Positions 24,551 to 33,606 of a stretch of 64,000 bases of DNA are shown in pieces. Made by a program: the position numbers and the translations under genes. The stretch comes from Cytobacillus firmus DS1 (GTDB lineage Bacteria; Bacillota; Bacilli; Bacillales; Cytobacillaceae), in NCBI RefSeq assembly GCF_000565285.1, contig NZ_APVL01000005.1, forward strand, positions 1 to 64,000, read 5' to 3'. Under the pieces are notes generated by a model that saw nothing but the letters and a program-made list of their open reading frames with translations, was not told the origin of the DNA and searched no databases. Position 1 is the first letter of the stretch. Each line of letters starts with the position of its first letter.

Positions 24551-26920
24551 TTACTCTTCTGAAGCCTGGAATTGACTTTTTAGATATTCGATAAATCGCA
24601 GGCTGATCCCTGATTCAATTTCGAACATCAGCCGATTGAATTCGGCTAGTGCCTCGTTTTCAAGAAGGCGGTAAGGGTCTTCCTGTCCATAGCCTCGCAG
24701 GTGGATGCCGTCTTTAATGATTGTCATGACTTCCAGGTGCTGAATCCAGTTCGCGTCAATCAGCTGAAGCATAAATCTTTGCAGCTGATTTCCCAGCTCT
24801 TCCTCTTCCTGAAGGGAAAGAATCTGATTCTCAAGCTCTGCATATTCCTTCATGACTAAATCAGTTATCTCATCTTTTTCTTTATCCTGAAGATCATGCA
24901 GGCTGATATTAAACTGAATAAATACAAAGCTAAGCTCTTCTAAAAGGCCATTTAGATTCCATTCTCCGCTCGCGATGTCTTCAATACAGTATTTATCAAT
25001 GATCTGCAATAGATATTTTTTGATATAGCTTGTAACTTCAGGGAATGTCTCACTCGCTTCAGCCTTCAATAGTCTGTCTCTCATTGAATAGATGACTTTG
25101 CTTTGGCGGTCGATTACATCATCCAGCTTCAGCAGATGGCTTCTGGATGAATGATGTGCGTGTTCAACCGTTTCCTGGACGCGGCGGACGAATTTATTTG
25201 GGTCAGGAGATAGAATAAGTCCTGATTCATTCGTCTTAATCTTTTTCAGATATTTTTCCATTTCATCTGGATCATAGTTGATAAAAAGGTCGTCCTCAAG
25301 TGAAACAATGAACTGGGAAGAGCCAGGGTCACCCTGTCGTCCGGACCGTCCACGAAGCTGCATATCGATTCTCATGCTTTCATGGCGCTCCGTCCCGATA
25401 ATATGAAGTCCGCCCAATTCTTTGACGCCTTCACCAAGCAGAATATCCGTGCCCCTGCCGGCCATGTTGGTCGCAATCATTACCTGGCCTTTTTGACCTG
25501 CAAGTGAAATGATGCGCGCTTCATCTTCTTCAGTCTTGGCATTTAGGATATGATGCTTAATGCTGTATTTCTTAAGCTGATCAGACAGTTTTTCAGACTG
25601 CTCAATCGAAGTTGTTCCTATTAGAATAGGTCTGCCCAATTCATGAAGTGTTTTAACTTCTTTAATGATTCTATTAATCTTGGATTGGTAATCTTTGAAG
25701 ATTAAATCATCTTCGTCTGAACGCTGTATCGGTTTATTTGTAGGAATCGTTACCACTTTTAAATTATAGGTTTCCAAAAATTCCTGTTTGGAAGGGGTTG
25801 CGCTCCCGGTCATTCCGGCAAGACTTCCATACATCCGGAAATAATTTTGAATGGTAATGGTCGCCTGTGTTTCATTCTCTTCCGTAACCTCCAGGCCTTC
25901 CTTAGCTTCCAGTGCCTGGTGAAGGCCTTCACTGAAGGTTCTGCCTTCCATTATTCTTCCGGTGAATTTGTCTATCAGGATAATCTTCCCGTCTTTTACG
26001 ATATAATCAACATCCTTCTTCATCACTACATATGCACGTAAAGACTGCATAACATTATGAAGGAGATCCTGATGTTCGGCATCATATAAATTATCAATGC
26101 CAAAAGCTGCTTCAATTTTATAAGCGCCTTCATCTTTTAAATAAATCTGCTTGGTTTCAGGGTAGAATTCATATTCTGCATCGGCCGTAAATGATTTCAT
26201 CAAGTCGGCAGTAATATAGAATAATTCAGCGCCAAGACTGGATTTGTTGGCGATGATCAGCGGAGTGCGGGCTTCATCGATTAAGATGCTGTCGATTTCA
26301 TCGACGATGGCATAATGAAGCTTTCTTTGCACTTTTTGATTGATGTCATAAACCATATTATCTCTGAGATAATCGAAGCCAAATTCATTCCCGGTTCCGT
26401 ATGTAATGTGAGCAGAATAGGCTTCCTTCTTTTCCTCAGGAGACATTTGCGAGATGTTCAAACCGACTTTGAGTCCAAGGAACTCATGGACTCTTCCCAT
26501 TTGCTCAAAATCACGTTTTGCCAGGTATTCATTGGCTGTAATGATATGAACTCCTTTGCCTTCAAGAGCATGAAGGTAGCTTGGAAGAGTGGACACCAGT
26601 GTTTTCCCTTCACCTGTCTGCATTTCAGCAATGCTTCCTTCATGAAGGACAAAGCCGCCAATCAGCTGCACATCATAATGCCTAAGTCCCAATACACGTT
26701 TTGCTGCCTCTCTGACAACACTGAATGCTTCTATCTTTATGTCTTCAAGTGATTTCCCCTGCTTAATATCTTCCATGAACATGGCAGTTTTTTGCCGTAG
26801 TTCGTCGTCGGATAGCTTTTGGATCTGTTTTTCCCTGCTGTTCACAGCATCGGATAATTTCGACAGCCTTTTAATTTCGCGAGTGGAATCACTGAGCATC
26901 ATTTTAACCTTTGTTAGCAT
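24551..26920 (-). CDS. secA2: Accessory Sec translocase ATPase SecA2
   Basis: A 789-residue SecA-family motor that energises export of a subset of proteins, in S-layer bacilli mainly S-layer proteins. Visible parts are the Walker A region ([11 protein letters not shown]), DEAD-like [38 protein letters not shown] and the [11 protein letters not shown] motif VI. It is shorter than housekeeping SecA and lacks the C-terminal zinc-binding CXC..CH tail, both typical of SecA2. The ATG at 26920 has GAGGCG before it. Its partner slaP lies directly downstream, and the divergent neighbour is tagO. Confidence 0.93.
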   Translation of the reverse strand: MLTKVKMMLSDSTREIKRLSKLSDAVNSREKQIQKLSDDELRQKTAMFMEDIKQGKSLEDIKIEAFSVVREAAKRVLGLRHYDVQLIGGFVLHEGSIAEMQTGEGKTLVSTLPSYLHALEGKGVHIITANEYLAKRDFEQMGRVHEFLGLKVGLNISQMSPEEKKEAYSAHITYGTGNEFGFDYLRDNMVYDINQKVQRKLHYAIVDEIDSILIDEARTPLIIANKSSLGAELFYITADLMKSFTADAEYEFYPETKQIYLKDEGAYKIEAAFGIDNLYDAEHQDLLHNVMQSLRAYVVMKKDVDYIVKDGKIILIDKFTGRIMEGRTFSEGLHQALEAKEGLEVTEENETQATITIQNYFRMYGSLAGMTGSATPSKQEFLETYNLKVVTIPTNKPIQRSDEDDLIFKDYQSKINRIIKEVKTLHELGRPILIGTTSIEQSEKLSDQLKKYSIKHHILNAKTEEDEARIISLAGQKGQVMIATNMAGRGTDILLGEGVKELGGLHIIGTERHESMRIDMQLRGRSGRQGDPGSSQFIVSLEDDLFINYDPDEMEKYLKKIKTNESGLILSPDPNKFVRRVQETVEHAHHSSRSHLLKLDDVIDRQSKVIYSMRDRLLKAEASETFPEVTSYIKKYLLQIIDKYCIEDIASGEWNLNGLLEELSFVFIQFNISLHDLQDKEKDEITDLVMKEYAELENQILSLQEEEELGNQLQRFMLQLIDANWIQHLEVMTIIKDGIHLRGYGQEDPYRLLENEALAEFNRLMFEIESGISLRFIEYLKSQFQASEE

Positions 26921-26960
26921 ACTTTTCGCCTCTATTTCCAGTAAATATTGACCTAGTCGA

Positions 26961-26969
26961 ATTATATCA
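26961..26969 (-). promoter_or_regulatory. Extended -10 promoter for secA2-slaP
   Basis: Minus-strand TGATATAAT is a perfect extended -10 (TGnTATAAT) about 41 bp before the secA2 ATG. No good -35 box is needed or seen. Confidence 0.5.
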
Positions 26970-26986
26970 TATTGGGTATAAATTTG

Positions 26987-27014
26987 TTGTAGTGGAAGAT
27001 ATTTCTAGTATAAT
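26987..27014 (+). promoter_or_regulatory. Predicted sigma-A promoter for tagO
   Basis: TTGTAG (26987-26992) and a perfect TATAAT (27009-27014) are 16 bp apart, about 245 bp before the tagO ATG. Confidence 0.45.
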
Positions 27015-27260
27015 TGTAGAATAATAGGACAGGCTATGTAACTTTTTTAAAAATGCCTCGTCTAATTATTATGCGGAAAGGAGAGATGATTAATAACTGC
27101 TAAAACGGGAATAGAGGAATGCGACCAACTTAATATGATTTCCTTCTGAAATAATTAATATACCTTCCAATTAAAAAAACATTGCGTATTTAAAGATATG
27201 TGTTACGATATTCATGATTAAGCTAACAATAAAACTAACCTCTGCAAAAGGTGATGATGA

Positions 27261-28331
27261 ATGTATATTCAAGCTGCTATAGCTTTTCTAGTATCTCTTG
27301 TAACTGTCTTAGTCATTACGCCGCTTGTCATAAAGTTCGCCATTAAAATCGGTGCGATTGATAAACCGAACCACAGAAAGGTTCATAAAAATGTGATGCC
27401 CCGATTGGGTGGTCTTGCGATTTTCATCGGAGTCGTCGCCGGTTATTTTGCGGGCGGTTTATACGACCAAAAAGTTACAGCTATTAGTATTGGTGCTCTT
27501 TTGATTGTTGCAATCGGAATTCTGGATGACAAATATGAATTATCTGCTAAGGTGAAATTTGCCGGACAATTAGTTGTTGCCGGTTTAATTGTTGCCAGCG
27601 GTTTAACAATCGATTTGCTTTCCATCCCTTATATAGGAAACTTCGAGCTTGGAATGTGGAGCTATCCTATTACCGTGTTCTGGATTGTAGCAATAACAAA
27701 TGCAATCAATCTGATTGATGGTCTGGATGGTCTTTCAGCCGGTATTTCGGCTATTGGAATTGCAACTATTGCCATCATGGCTGGATTAAATGGCAAAATG
27801 CTGATTTTAATGATTTCAGTTATTTTGCTGGGAAGTATTATCGGGTTTTTATTTTACAACTTCCACCCGGCGAAAATATTCATGGGAGATACAGGGGCTC
27901 TGTTCCTTGGGTATTCAATCTCCATTCTTTCGCTGCTGGGGCTTTATAAAAGTGTAACTCTGTTCAGTTTCCTTGTGCCGATTATTATTTTGGGTGTGCC
28001 GGTCTTTGATACAACCTTCGCCATTATTAGGCGGATTGTAAATAAGAAGCCGATTTCAGCACCTGATAAATCGCATTTGCACCATAGGCTTCTTGCGCTT
28101 GGATTCTCCCATAGGAATACAGTTTTAGCGATATATGCCTTTGGGATTATGTTTAGTGTAAGTGCAGTAATTTTATCAGAGTCCACTTTATGGGGATCTG
28201 TATTTATCATCTTTGGCCTGCTTATAGTTACAGAAGTATTTGCTGAAATCATTGGCATTGTCCATGTCCAGTATAAGCCGGTGCTGACTCTGTTTAAAAA
28301 GCTGACGGGCAACCGTTCATATGGTAAGTAA
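27261..28331 (+). CDS. tagO: Undecaprenyl-phosphate GlcNAc-1-phosphate transferase TagO
   Basis: A 356-residue polytopic membrane enzyme of the MraY/WecA family that transfers GlcNAc-1-P from UDP-GlcNAc to undecaprenyl phosphate, the first step of wall teichoic acid and related glycans. Conserved blocks are DKPNHRKVHKNVMPRLGG, the NAINLIDGLDGLSAG aspartate loop, FMGDTGALFLGY and the late histidine motif KSHLHHRL. Start: AAAGGTGATG before ATG 27261. In Bacillus subtilis tagO lies close to the LCP gene, yvyE and degS; here the polysaccharide operon and wall hydrolases lie in between. It is closed by its own terminator. Confidence 0.93.
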   Translation: MYIQAAIAFLVSLVTVLVITPLVIKFAIKIGAIDKPNHRKVHKNVMPRLGGLAIFIGVVAGYFAGGLYDQKVTAISIGALLIVAIGILDDKYELSAKVKFAGQLVVAGLIVASGLTIDLLSIPYIGNFELGMWSYPITVFWIVAITNAINLIDGLDGLSAGISAIGIATIAIMAGLNGKMLILMISVILLGSIIGFLFYNFHPAKIFMGDTGALFLGYSISILSLLGLYKSVTLFSFLVPIIILGVPVFDTTFAIIRRIVNKKPISAPDKSHLHHRLLALGFSHRNTVLAIYAFGIMFSVSAVILSESTLWGSVFIIFGLLIVTEVFAEIIGIVHVQYKPVLTLFKKLTGNRSYGK

Positions 28332-28349
28332 CGATAATTAAATAAAATA

Positions 28350-28390
28350 AAAACCGTTTGTAGCATTTTTTGGTGCAAACGGTTTTTTTA
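28350..28390 (+). terminator. Terminator after tagO
   Basis: AAAACCGTTTG and CAAACGGTTTT form an 11-bp stem around a 15-nt loop, followed by more T residues. Confidence 0.88.
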
Positions 28391-28513
28391 AGAAATTTTA
28401 TGGCTTATTATTTCCCTTTTTCAAAAAAATATGCAAGAATTTTAAAAGGTGAAAAATCACTGTTCTTCTTTATGTGGAATTTATGTCGAAAAAGGGAATA
28501 TCTTATACTTTTT

Positions 28514-28542
28514 TTGTCATATTTTGATCATTATATTATTAG
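28514..28542 (+). promoter_or_regulatory. Possible promoter of the polysaccharide operon
   Basis: TTGTCA (28514-28519) and TATTAG (28537-28542) are 17 bp apart, about 60 bp before the first gene of the operon. An 11-bp inverted repeat with arms TTCCCTTTTTC (28412-28422) and GAAAAAGGGAA (28488-28498) lies just upstream. Confidence 0.35.
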
Positions 28543-28600
28543 AAGTTGTGGTAAACTAACTTGTGAATTTTAATTTTATTTATTTTTGGAGGTATTCTTA

Positions 28601-29713
28601 ATGAAAGTACCTATGCTTGACCTCAGTGAACAGTACCAGGGATTAAAATCTGAAGTATTGGAAGTTCTTGACGAGGTTATGAGTTCTTCAAGATTTATCC
28701 TTGGGGACAATGTGAAAAAATTAGAAGCAGATGTTGCGAAATATAGTAATGTTAATCATGGCATTGGCTGCGGTAACGGAAGCGACGCCATACATATTGC
28801 ACTTCAGGCTTTAGGAGTTGGCCCTGGAGATGAAGTAATCACAACTGCATTTACATTCTTTGCTACCGGCGGAGCTATCGCCCGTGCAGGTGCTACGCCT
28901 GTATATGTGGATATTGATCCAGTAACATTTAATATTGATCCGTCCAAAATCGAGGCGGCGATTACAGAAAAAACGAAAGCGATCATTCCTGTACATTTAT
29001 ACGGCCAAATGGCTGATATGGAAAGTCTTGCGAAAATTGCTGAAAAGCATAACCTTGCGATTGTTGAAGATGCTGCACAGGCAATTGGCGCAAAACATAA
29101 TGGAAAAAGTGTAGGGGAGCTTGGCACAGCTGCAACTTACAGCTTCTTCCCAACGAAGAACCTTGGAGCATATGGAGATGGAGGCATGATTGTTACGGAT
29201 AATGATGACGTAGCAGAAAAGTGCCGTGTCATCCGTGTGCATGGAAGCAAGCCGAAATATTATCACCATGTATTGGGCTATAACAGCCGCCTGGATGAGC
29301 TTCAGGCTGCTGTATTAAACGTGAAATTCCCTCATTTGGATACATGGAGCGAAATGCGCAGAAAGAATGCGGACACATACACTAGCCTTCTGAAGGAAAA
29401 AGTGGGTGACCATGTTGTAACACCTGTTGAAAAAGAAGGGAATTACCATGTATTCCACCAGTACACACTAAGAGTGGAAAATCGTGATGAGCTTCAGAAA
29501 TACCTTCAGGAGCAAGGGGTTTCAACAATGATTTACTACCCGCTTCCACTACATGTTCAGCCTGTATTCCAGGAACTGGGCTACAAAGAAGGAGATCTTC
29601 CTATAACTGAAAAAGCGGCTAAAGAAGCCCTTTCTCTGCCAATGTTCCCTGAGCTGAAAAGAGAGCAGCAGGAGTATGTCGTAGAGAAAATTGCAGAATT
29701 TTACGGTAAATAA
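28601..29713 (+). CDS. DegT/DnrJ/EryC1-type sugar aminotransferase (WbpE-like)
   Basis: A 370-residue PLP enzyme. The Schiff-base lysine is in FFPTKNLGAYGDGG, with the usual GNGSDAI cofactor region, the EDAAQAIGA aspartate motif and a C-terminal HVFHQYTLR segment. It should aminate a 3-oxo UDP-sugar. With the dehydrogenase, oxidoreductase, acyltransferase and epimerase below it completes the set WbpA-B-E-D-I, which points to UDP-GlcNAc(3-oxo)A as substrate (inference). GGAGG precedes ATG 28601; the in-frame start at 28586 lies in front of that site. Confidence 0.88.
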   Translation: MKVPMLDLSEQYQGLKSEVLEVLDEVMSSSRFILGDNVKKLEADVAKYSNVNHGIGCGNGSDAIHIALQALGVGPGDEVITTAFTFFATGGAIARAGATPVYVDIDPVTFNIDPSKIEAAITEKTKAIIPVHLYGQMADMESLAKIAEKHNLAIVEDAAQAIGAKHNGKSVGELGTAATYSFFPTKNLGAYGDGGMIVTDNDDVAEKCRVIRVHGSKPKYYHHVLGYNSRLDELQAAVLNVKFPHLDTWSEMRRKNADTYTSLLKEKVGDHVVTPVEKEGNYHVFHQYTLRVENRDELQKYLQEQGVSTMIYYPLPLHVQPVFQELGYKEGDLPITEKAAKEALSLPMFPELKREQQEYVVEKIAEFYGK

Positions 29714-29721
29714 AAATCCAG

Positions 29722-29750
29722 GAAACGCCGCCGGACTGGGGGCGTTTCTT
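29722..29750 (+). terminator. Hairpin inside the polysaccharide operon
   Basis: GAAACGCC and GGCGTTTC pair around a GC-rich 10-nt interior. The T-run is poor (TTCTTTAC). It may be a partial terminator or mRNA-stability element after the first gene of the operon. Confidence 0.5.
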
Positions 29751-29778
29751 TACATGCTTACAAAGGGCTGGTGTTGGA

Positions 29779-30516
29779 ATGAGAGAAGAAAAGAAACGAT
29801 TTGTACTTTATGAATATCTGATGTACTTCTGGAAACGAAAGCATTACTTTTTAATTGTTCCAATTATTACGATGCTGCTTGTTGGCGGTGCGGTTTATTT
29901 TTTGAAGAAGGATATGCCGTATACGGGGCAGGCGCTGGTATATACAGGTGCCATAACTTCTCCGGATTTGACCCGTCAAAATAATATTGAAGCAACATTT
30001 GAGGATGAAAAAAATCTAGAGATAGTTGTAACTTCTAAGCAGGTGAAATTCGTCTTAAAAGGAGAAAATAAAAAGGATATTGAGAACAGGCTCGGAAAAA
30101 TTACCGAGACATACAGGGGAATGCTGGTAGAACATTTCGATGAAAGATTTCAAACGTCAGATGTTTATGTCCAATCACTAAATGAACGAGTTTTAGTTCT
30201 TGAAAAAGCAATTGAAAGTTATAAACAGGAACTTGAGAAAGGCTTAGATCATGACCAATATGAAGATGTAACAGCTTTATTAATTGAAACAGAGAAAGAG
30301 CTTACTGATGCGGCCGCCACTCTCAACCGGATGAGTAGTGATTTGCTTTTTTACAAGAAGGAGAAGCCGAGAGTTTTAACTGAAACTGTAATCCAAAGCA
30401 AAAGCTACTTCAAAGAAGGCGCAGCCATCGGCCTAGTCCTGGGACTTGTACTAACCGTCCTATTATTGGCATTAATGAAATATCTAAGTGAAGGCAGGAG
30501 ATACTACAATGATTAA
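29779..30516 (+). CDS. Wzz/YveK-like chain-length (polysaccharide co-polymerase) protein
   Basis: A 245-residue inner-membrane protein. Transmembrane segments lie near residues 20-40 (YFLIVPIITMLLVGGAVYFL) and 213-235 (GAAIGLVLGLVLTVLLL), enclosing an extracytoplasmic, partly coiled-coil domain. This is the Wzz/PCP layout that sets polymer length with a Wzy polymerase. No tyrosine-kinase domain is fused or adjacent. The end overlaps the next gene by 8 nt, so translation is coupled. Confidence 0.78.
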   Translation: MREEKKRFVLYEYLMYFWKRKHYFLIVPIITMLLVGGAVYFLKKDMPYTGQALVYTGAITSPDLTRQNNIEATFEDEKNLEIVVTSKQVKFVLKGENKKDIENRLGKITETYRGMLVEHFDERFQTSDVYVQSLNERVLVLEKAIESYKQELEKGLDHDQYEDVTALLIETEKELTDAAATLNRMSSDLLFYKKEKPRVLTETVIQSKSYFKEGAAIGLVLGLVLTVLLLALMKYLSEGRRYYND

Positions 30517-31522
30517 TTTTGCTATTGTAGGTATGGGACATATCGCAAACAAGCATATCGAGGCAATTGAGAAGGCGGAAAATGCAAATCTGTATGCAAT
30601 CTGTGATAACAACCCGGCAAGACTTGAGATTGACAAGCCTAATGTAAAAAAATATACCGATCTAAATACAATGCTTGAAGAAAACCCTGATATCCATGTG
30701 GTGAATATCTGTGTTCCTTCCGGTCTTCATGCGGCACTAACGAAGATTGTTGCAGATCATAAAAGGCATATTATTGTTGAAAAACCGATGTCATTAAAGC
30801 TTCAGGATGCTGAAGATATGATTCAATATGCAAATGAAAATGGCGTAAAGCTTGCCGTTGTCCATCCTAACCGTTTCCGTCCGGCCATCCAAAAGCTGAA
30901 GGCTGAAATGGATAAAGGTTCATTCGGAAAGCTGAGCCATGCGAATGCAACTGTACGCTGGAATCGCAATCAGGCATATTATGATCAGGCAGCATGGAGA
31001 GGCACGAAAGAATTTGATGGCGGCGTTCTTATGAACCAGGCTATTCATGACCTTGATCTTATGCTATGGCTGATGGGTCCTGTAGAGTCTGTTCAGGCGA
31101 TGGCAGCGACACGCCTGCGTAAAATTGAAACTGAGGACGTTGCGGCAGCAGTTGTTCAATTTAAGAGTGGTGCGCTTGGCGTGATTGAAGCAGCGACTAC
31201 CATTTACCCGAAAAATCTTGAAGAATCTCTTGCTATTTTCGGCGAGACCGCTTCGGTTAAAATCTCAGGCAGAAATGCAAACTACATTGAAACATGGGAT
31301 ATCGAGGGTGTAGCGGAGGAAGAAGCAGAGAAAATTAAAGAAGAAATCAAAGCAGATCCATTCGGCAAGCCAGGCCATCAATGCATTATTGAAGACATGG
31401 TACTTGCATTGAAAGAAAACCGTAACCCAATTGTAACTGGAGAAGACGGTTTAGCTCCTGTAAAATTGATACTGTCAATTTTAGAATCAGCAGAAACTGG
31501 GAAAAAAGTCGTTATAAAGTAA
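30509..31522 (+). CDS. Gfo/Idh/MocA-type NAD-dependent sugar oxidoreductase (WbpB-like)
   Basis: A 337-residue oxidoreductase. A Rossmann fold (INFAIVGMGHIANKHIEAI) is followed by the conserved EKPMSL motif and the GGVLMNQAIHDLDLM segment that holds the active-site His/Asp. WbpB-type members oxidise C3 of UDP-GlcNAcA, in step with the WbpE aminotransferase. The context fits that role. ATG 30509 has AGGAGA before it and overlaps the Wzz-like gene; an earlier in-frame start at 30488 has no ribosome site. Confidence 0.88.
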   Translation: MINFAIVGMGHIANKHIEAIEKAENANLYAICDNNPARLEIDKPNVKKYTDLNTMLEENPDIHVVNICVPSGLHAALTKIVADHKRHIIVEKPMSLKLQDAEDMIQYANENGVKLAVVHPNRFRPAIQKLKAEMDKGSFGKLSHANATVRWNRNQAYYDQAAWRGTKEFDGGVLMNQAIHDLDLMLWLMGPVESVQAMAATRLRKIETEDVAAAVVQFKSGALGVIEAATTIYPKNLEESLAIFGETASVKISGRNANYIETWDIEGVAEEEAEKIKEEIKADPFGKPGHQCIIEDMVLALKENRNPIVTGEDGLAPVKLILSILESAETGKKVVIK

Positions 31523-31535
31523 AGGAGAATGCAAG

Positions 31536-32849
31536 ATGAGTGCATATCAGACATTAATAAATAAAATCGAAAATAAAGAAGCAGTTATTGGTGTAGTAGG
31601 ATTGGGCTATGTTGGCCTTCCTCTTGCTGTAGAAAAAGCAAAAGCGGGATATAAAGTAATTGGCTTTGATGTACAGGCTGCCCGTGTAGAACAAGTTAAT
31701 ATGGGGATTAACTATATTGGAGATGTTGTGGATCAGGATCTTGCCGATATGATTAAAGACGGCAGATTGGAAGCAACAACAGACTACGCCAGAATTCAGG
31801 ATGTTGATGCAGTGGCGATTTGTGTGCCAACTCCGCTTGATATTTATCAGCAGCCGGATACTTCATATGTTGAAAGCTCTTCAAACGAAATTGCCAAGTA
31901 TGCGCATGAAGGAATGCTGGTTGTATTAGAATCAACAACATACCCTGGAACAACAGAGGAAATTGTAAAGCCTGCTCTTGAGAGCAAAGGCCTTACAGTA
32001 GGAGAATCAGTATTCATTGCTTACTCTCCAGAACGTGTTGACCCGGGCAACAAGGAATTCAAAACCAAAAATACGCCTAAAGTAGTTGGCGGTATTACTG
32101 AAAATTGTACAAAAGTAGCTTCTGCACTTTATCGCAATGTACTTGAAGGAGATGTGTTCGAAGTTTCTTCTCCGGCTATTGCGGAAATGGAAAAGATTTT
32201 TGAAAATACATTCAGACATATCAATATTGCTCTTGCCAACGAAATGGCGATCCTTTGTGAAAAAATGGGCATTGATGTATGGGAAGTAATTGATGCTGCC
32301 AAAACAAAGCCATATGGTTTCATGGCCTTCTATCCTGGACCTGGCCTTGGCGGACACTGTATCCCAATCGATCCATTCTACTTAACATGGAAAGCGCGTG
32401 AGTACAATTATCACACAAGATTGATTGAGCTTTCCGGAGAAATCAATAACAGTATGCCTGAGTACGTAATCAACCGTGCTATGCAAATCCTGAATGAAGA
32501 CGGCAAAGCACTTCGCGGAGCTAAAGTAACCATTCTTGGCGTGGCATACAAAAAGGACATTGATGATGTGCGTGAATCTCCAGTTCTTAAGATTGTTGAA
32601 CTTTTAGAACAGCATGGAGCTGACTATACGGTGGTTGACCCTTATGTAGCTTCATTCAAATCATGCGGTGCAAAAGTGGAAACAGTTGAGCTTTCAAAGC
32701 AGCTGCTTAATGATTCTGATCTTGTTCTTGTTACAACAGACCACTCAGACTTTGACTATAAGATGATTGCTGAAGAAAGCAAAGTCATTTTTGATACACG
32801 TAATGCAATGAAAGATGTTGAAAAGCCAAACAAGTACGTTAAACTATAA
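31536..32849 (+). CDS. UDP-sugar 6-dehydrogenase (WbpA-like)
   Basis: A 437-residue UDP-glucose/GDP-mannose dehydrogenase family enzyme. The N-terminal NAD site is GVVGLGYVGLPLAVE, the catalytic cysteine is in GPGLGGHCIPIDPFYL, and a C-terminal UDP-binding domain contains GVAYKKDIDDVRESP. Within this set the likely reaction is UDP-GlcNAc to UDP-GlcNAcA, the first step of the 2,3-diacetamido-uronic-acid route. AAAGGAGAA precedes ATG; the gene follows the oxidoreductase by 13 nt. Confidence 0.9.
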   Translation: MSAYQTLINKIENKEAVIGVVGLGYVGLPLAVEKAKAGYKVIGFDVQAARVEQVNMGINYIGDVVDQDLADMIKDGRLEATTDYARIQDVDAVAICVPTPLDIYQQPDTSYVESSSNEIAKYAHEGMLVVLESTTYPGTTEEIVKPALESKGLTVGESVFIAYSPERVDPGNKEFKTKNTPKVVGGITENCTKVASALYRNVLEGDVFEVSSPAIAEMEKIFENTFRHINIALANEMAILCEKMGIDVWEVIDAAKTKPYGFMAFYPGPGLGGHCIPIDPFYLTWKAREYNYHTRLIELSGEINNSMPEYVINRAMQILNEDGKALRGAKVTILGVAYKKDIDDVRESPVLKIVELLEQHGADYTVVDPYVASFKSCGAKVETVELSKQLLNDSDLVLVTTDHSDFDYKMIAEESKVIFDTRNAMKDVEKPNKYVKL

Positions 32850-32874
32850 TTTCTAAAGGTAAAGGGAGATTCTT

Positions 32875-33606
32875 ATGAATTTTATTGATCCTACAGTACA
32901 AACCGATTCATCTGTAAAAGTTGGGTACTATTCCGTTATAGAAAAAGACGTAAAACTTGGCAAAAACGTTGTCATTGGAAATCGCGTTACCATTCATGAA
33001 GGCACTGTTATTGGCGACAATACAACCATTGCGGATGGTGCTGTCGTGGGGAAACCGCCGAAACCGGCCAAGACGAGCACTGTAAAATTATCTGACTCTA
33101 TTCCTGCGCTTGAAGTGGGAGAGGATGTAACGATTGGTGCGAACTGTGTCATCTATCGCGGTGCTAAAATCGGCTCTTCCACTTTGGTTGCTGATCTTGC
33201 GAGTGTCAGAGAAAACGTGGAAATCGGAAACTATGTCATTGTCGGACGCGGTGTTACAGTAGAAAACTACGTGACTATTGGCGACCGCACAAAGATTCAG
33301 TCCAATTCTTATATTACTGCTTATACGACTTTGGAAGAGCAAGTATTCATTGCGCCATGTGTGACAACTACAAATGATAACTTCATGGGCAGAACGGAAG
33401 AGCGCTTTGACAAAATCAAGGGTGCAATCGTTAAAAAAGGTGCCCGCGTTGGCGGTGCTTCCATTATCCTGCCGGGCATTACGATTGAAGAAGAAACATT
33501 TGTAGCTGCTGGTGCTCTTGTTACAAAAAATACCGGGGCGAAAACATTAGTAAAGGGTGTACCCGCTAAGTACGTCAAGGATGTTGACGAGCGGGAGCTG
33601 TTATAG
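32875..33606 (+). CDS. Left-handed beta-helix N-acetyltransferase (WbpD-like)
   Basis: A 243-residue hexapeptide-repeat acyltransferase. Runs such as VKLGKNVVIGNRVTIHEGTVIGDNT show the isoleucine/valine-rich triangular coil repeat, and NDNFMGRT resembles the loop holding the active region. WbpD members acetylate the C3 amino group of UDP-GlcNAc(3NH2)A using acetyl-CoA. The gene order supports that role. The next gene begins immediately after its stop. Confidence 0.85.
   Translation: MNFIDPTVQTDSSVKVGYYSVIEKDVKLGKNVVIGNRVTIHEGTVIGDNTTIADGAVVGKPPKPAKTSTVKLSDSIPALEVGEDVTIGANCVIYRGAKIGSSTLVADLASVRENVEIGNYVIVGRGVTVENYVTIGDRTKIQSNSYITAYTTLEEQVFIAPCVTTTNDNFMGRTEERFDKIKGAIVKKGARVGGASIILPGITIEEETFVAAGALVTKNTGAKTLVKGVPAKYVKDVDERELL

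Larger units (their letters stand above)
26921..27260. other. Divergent control region of secA2 and tagO
   Basis: A 340-bp gap without a gene. It holds an extended -10 box for secA2, a TATAAT box for tagO and a possible second tagO promoter (TTGCGT 27182-27187, TACGAT 27204-27209, 16 bp apart). The upstream tagO promoter would give a leader of about 230 nt; I see no recognisable riboswitch or terminator in it. Confidence 0.5.

Noticed and set aside
26990..27260. Riboswitch in the tagO leader
   Set aside because: I could not match any known aptamer core, and no terminator or sequestering stem precedes the start codon.
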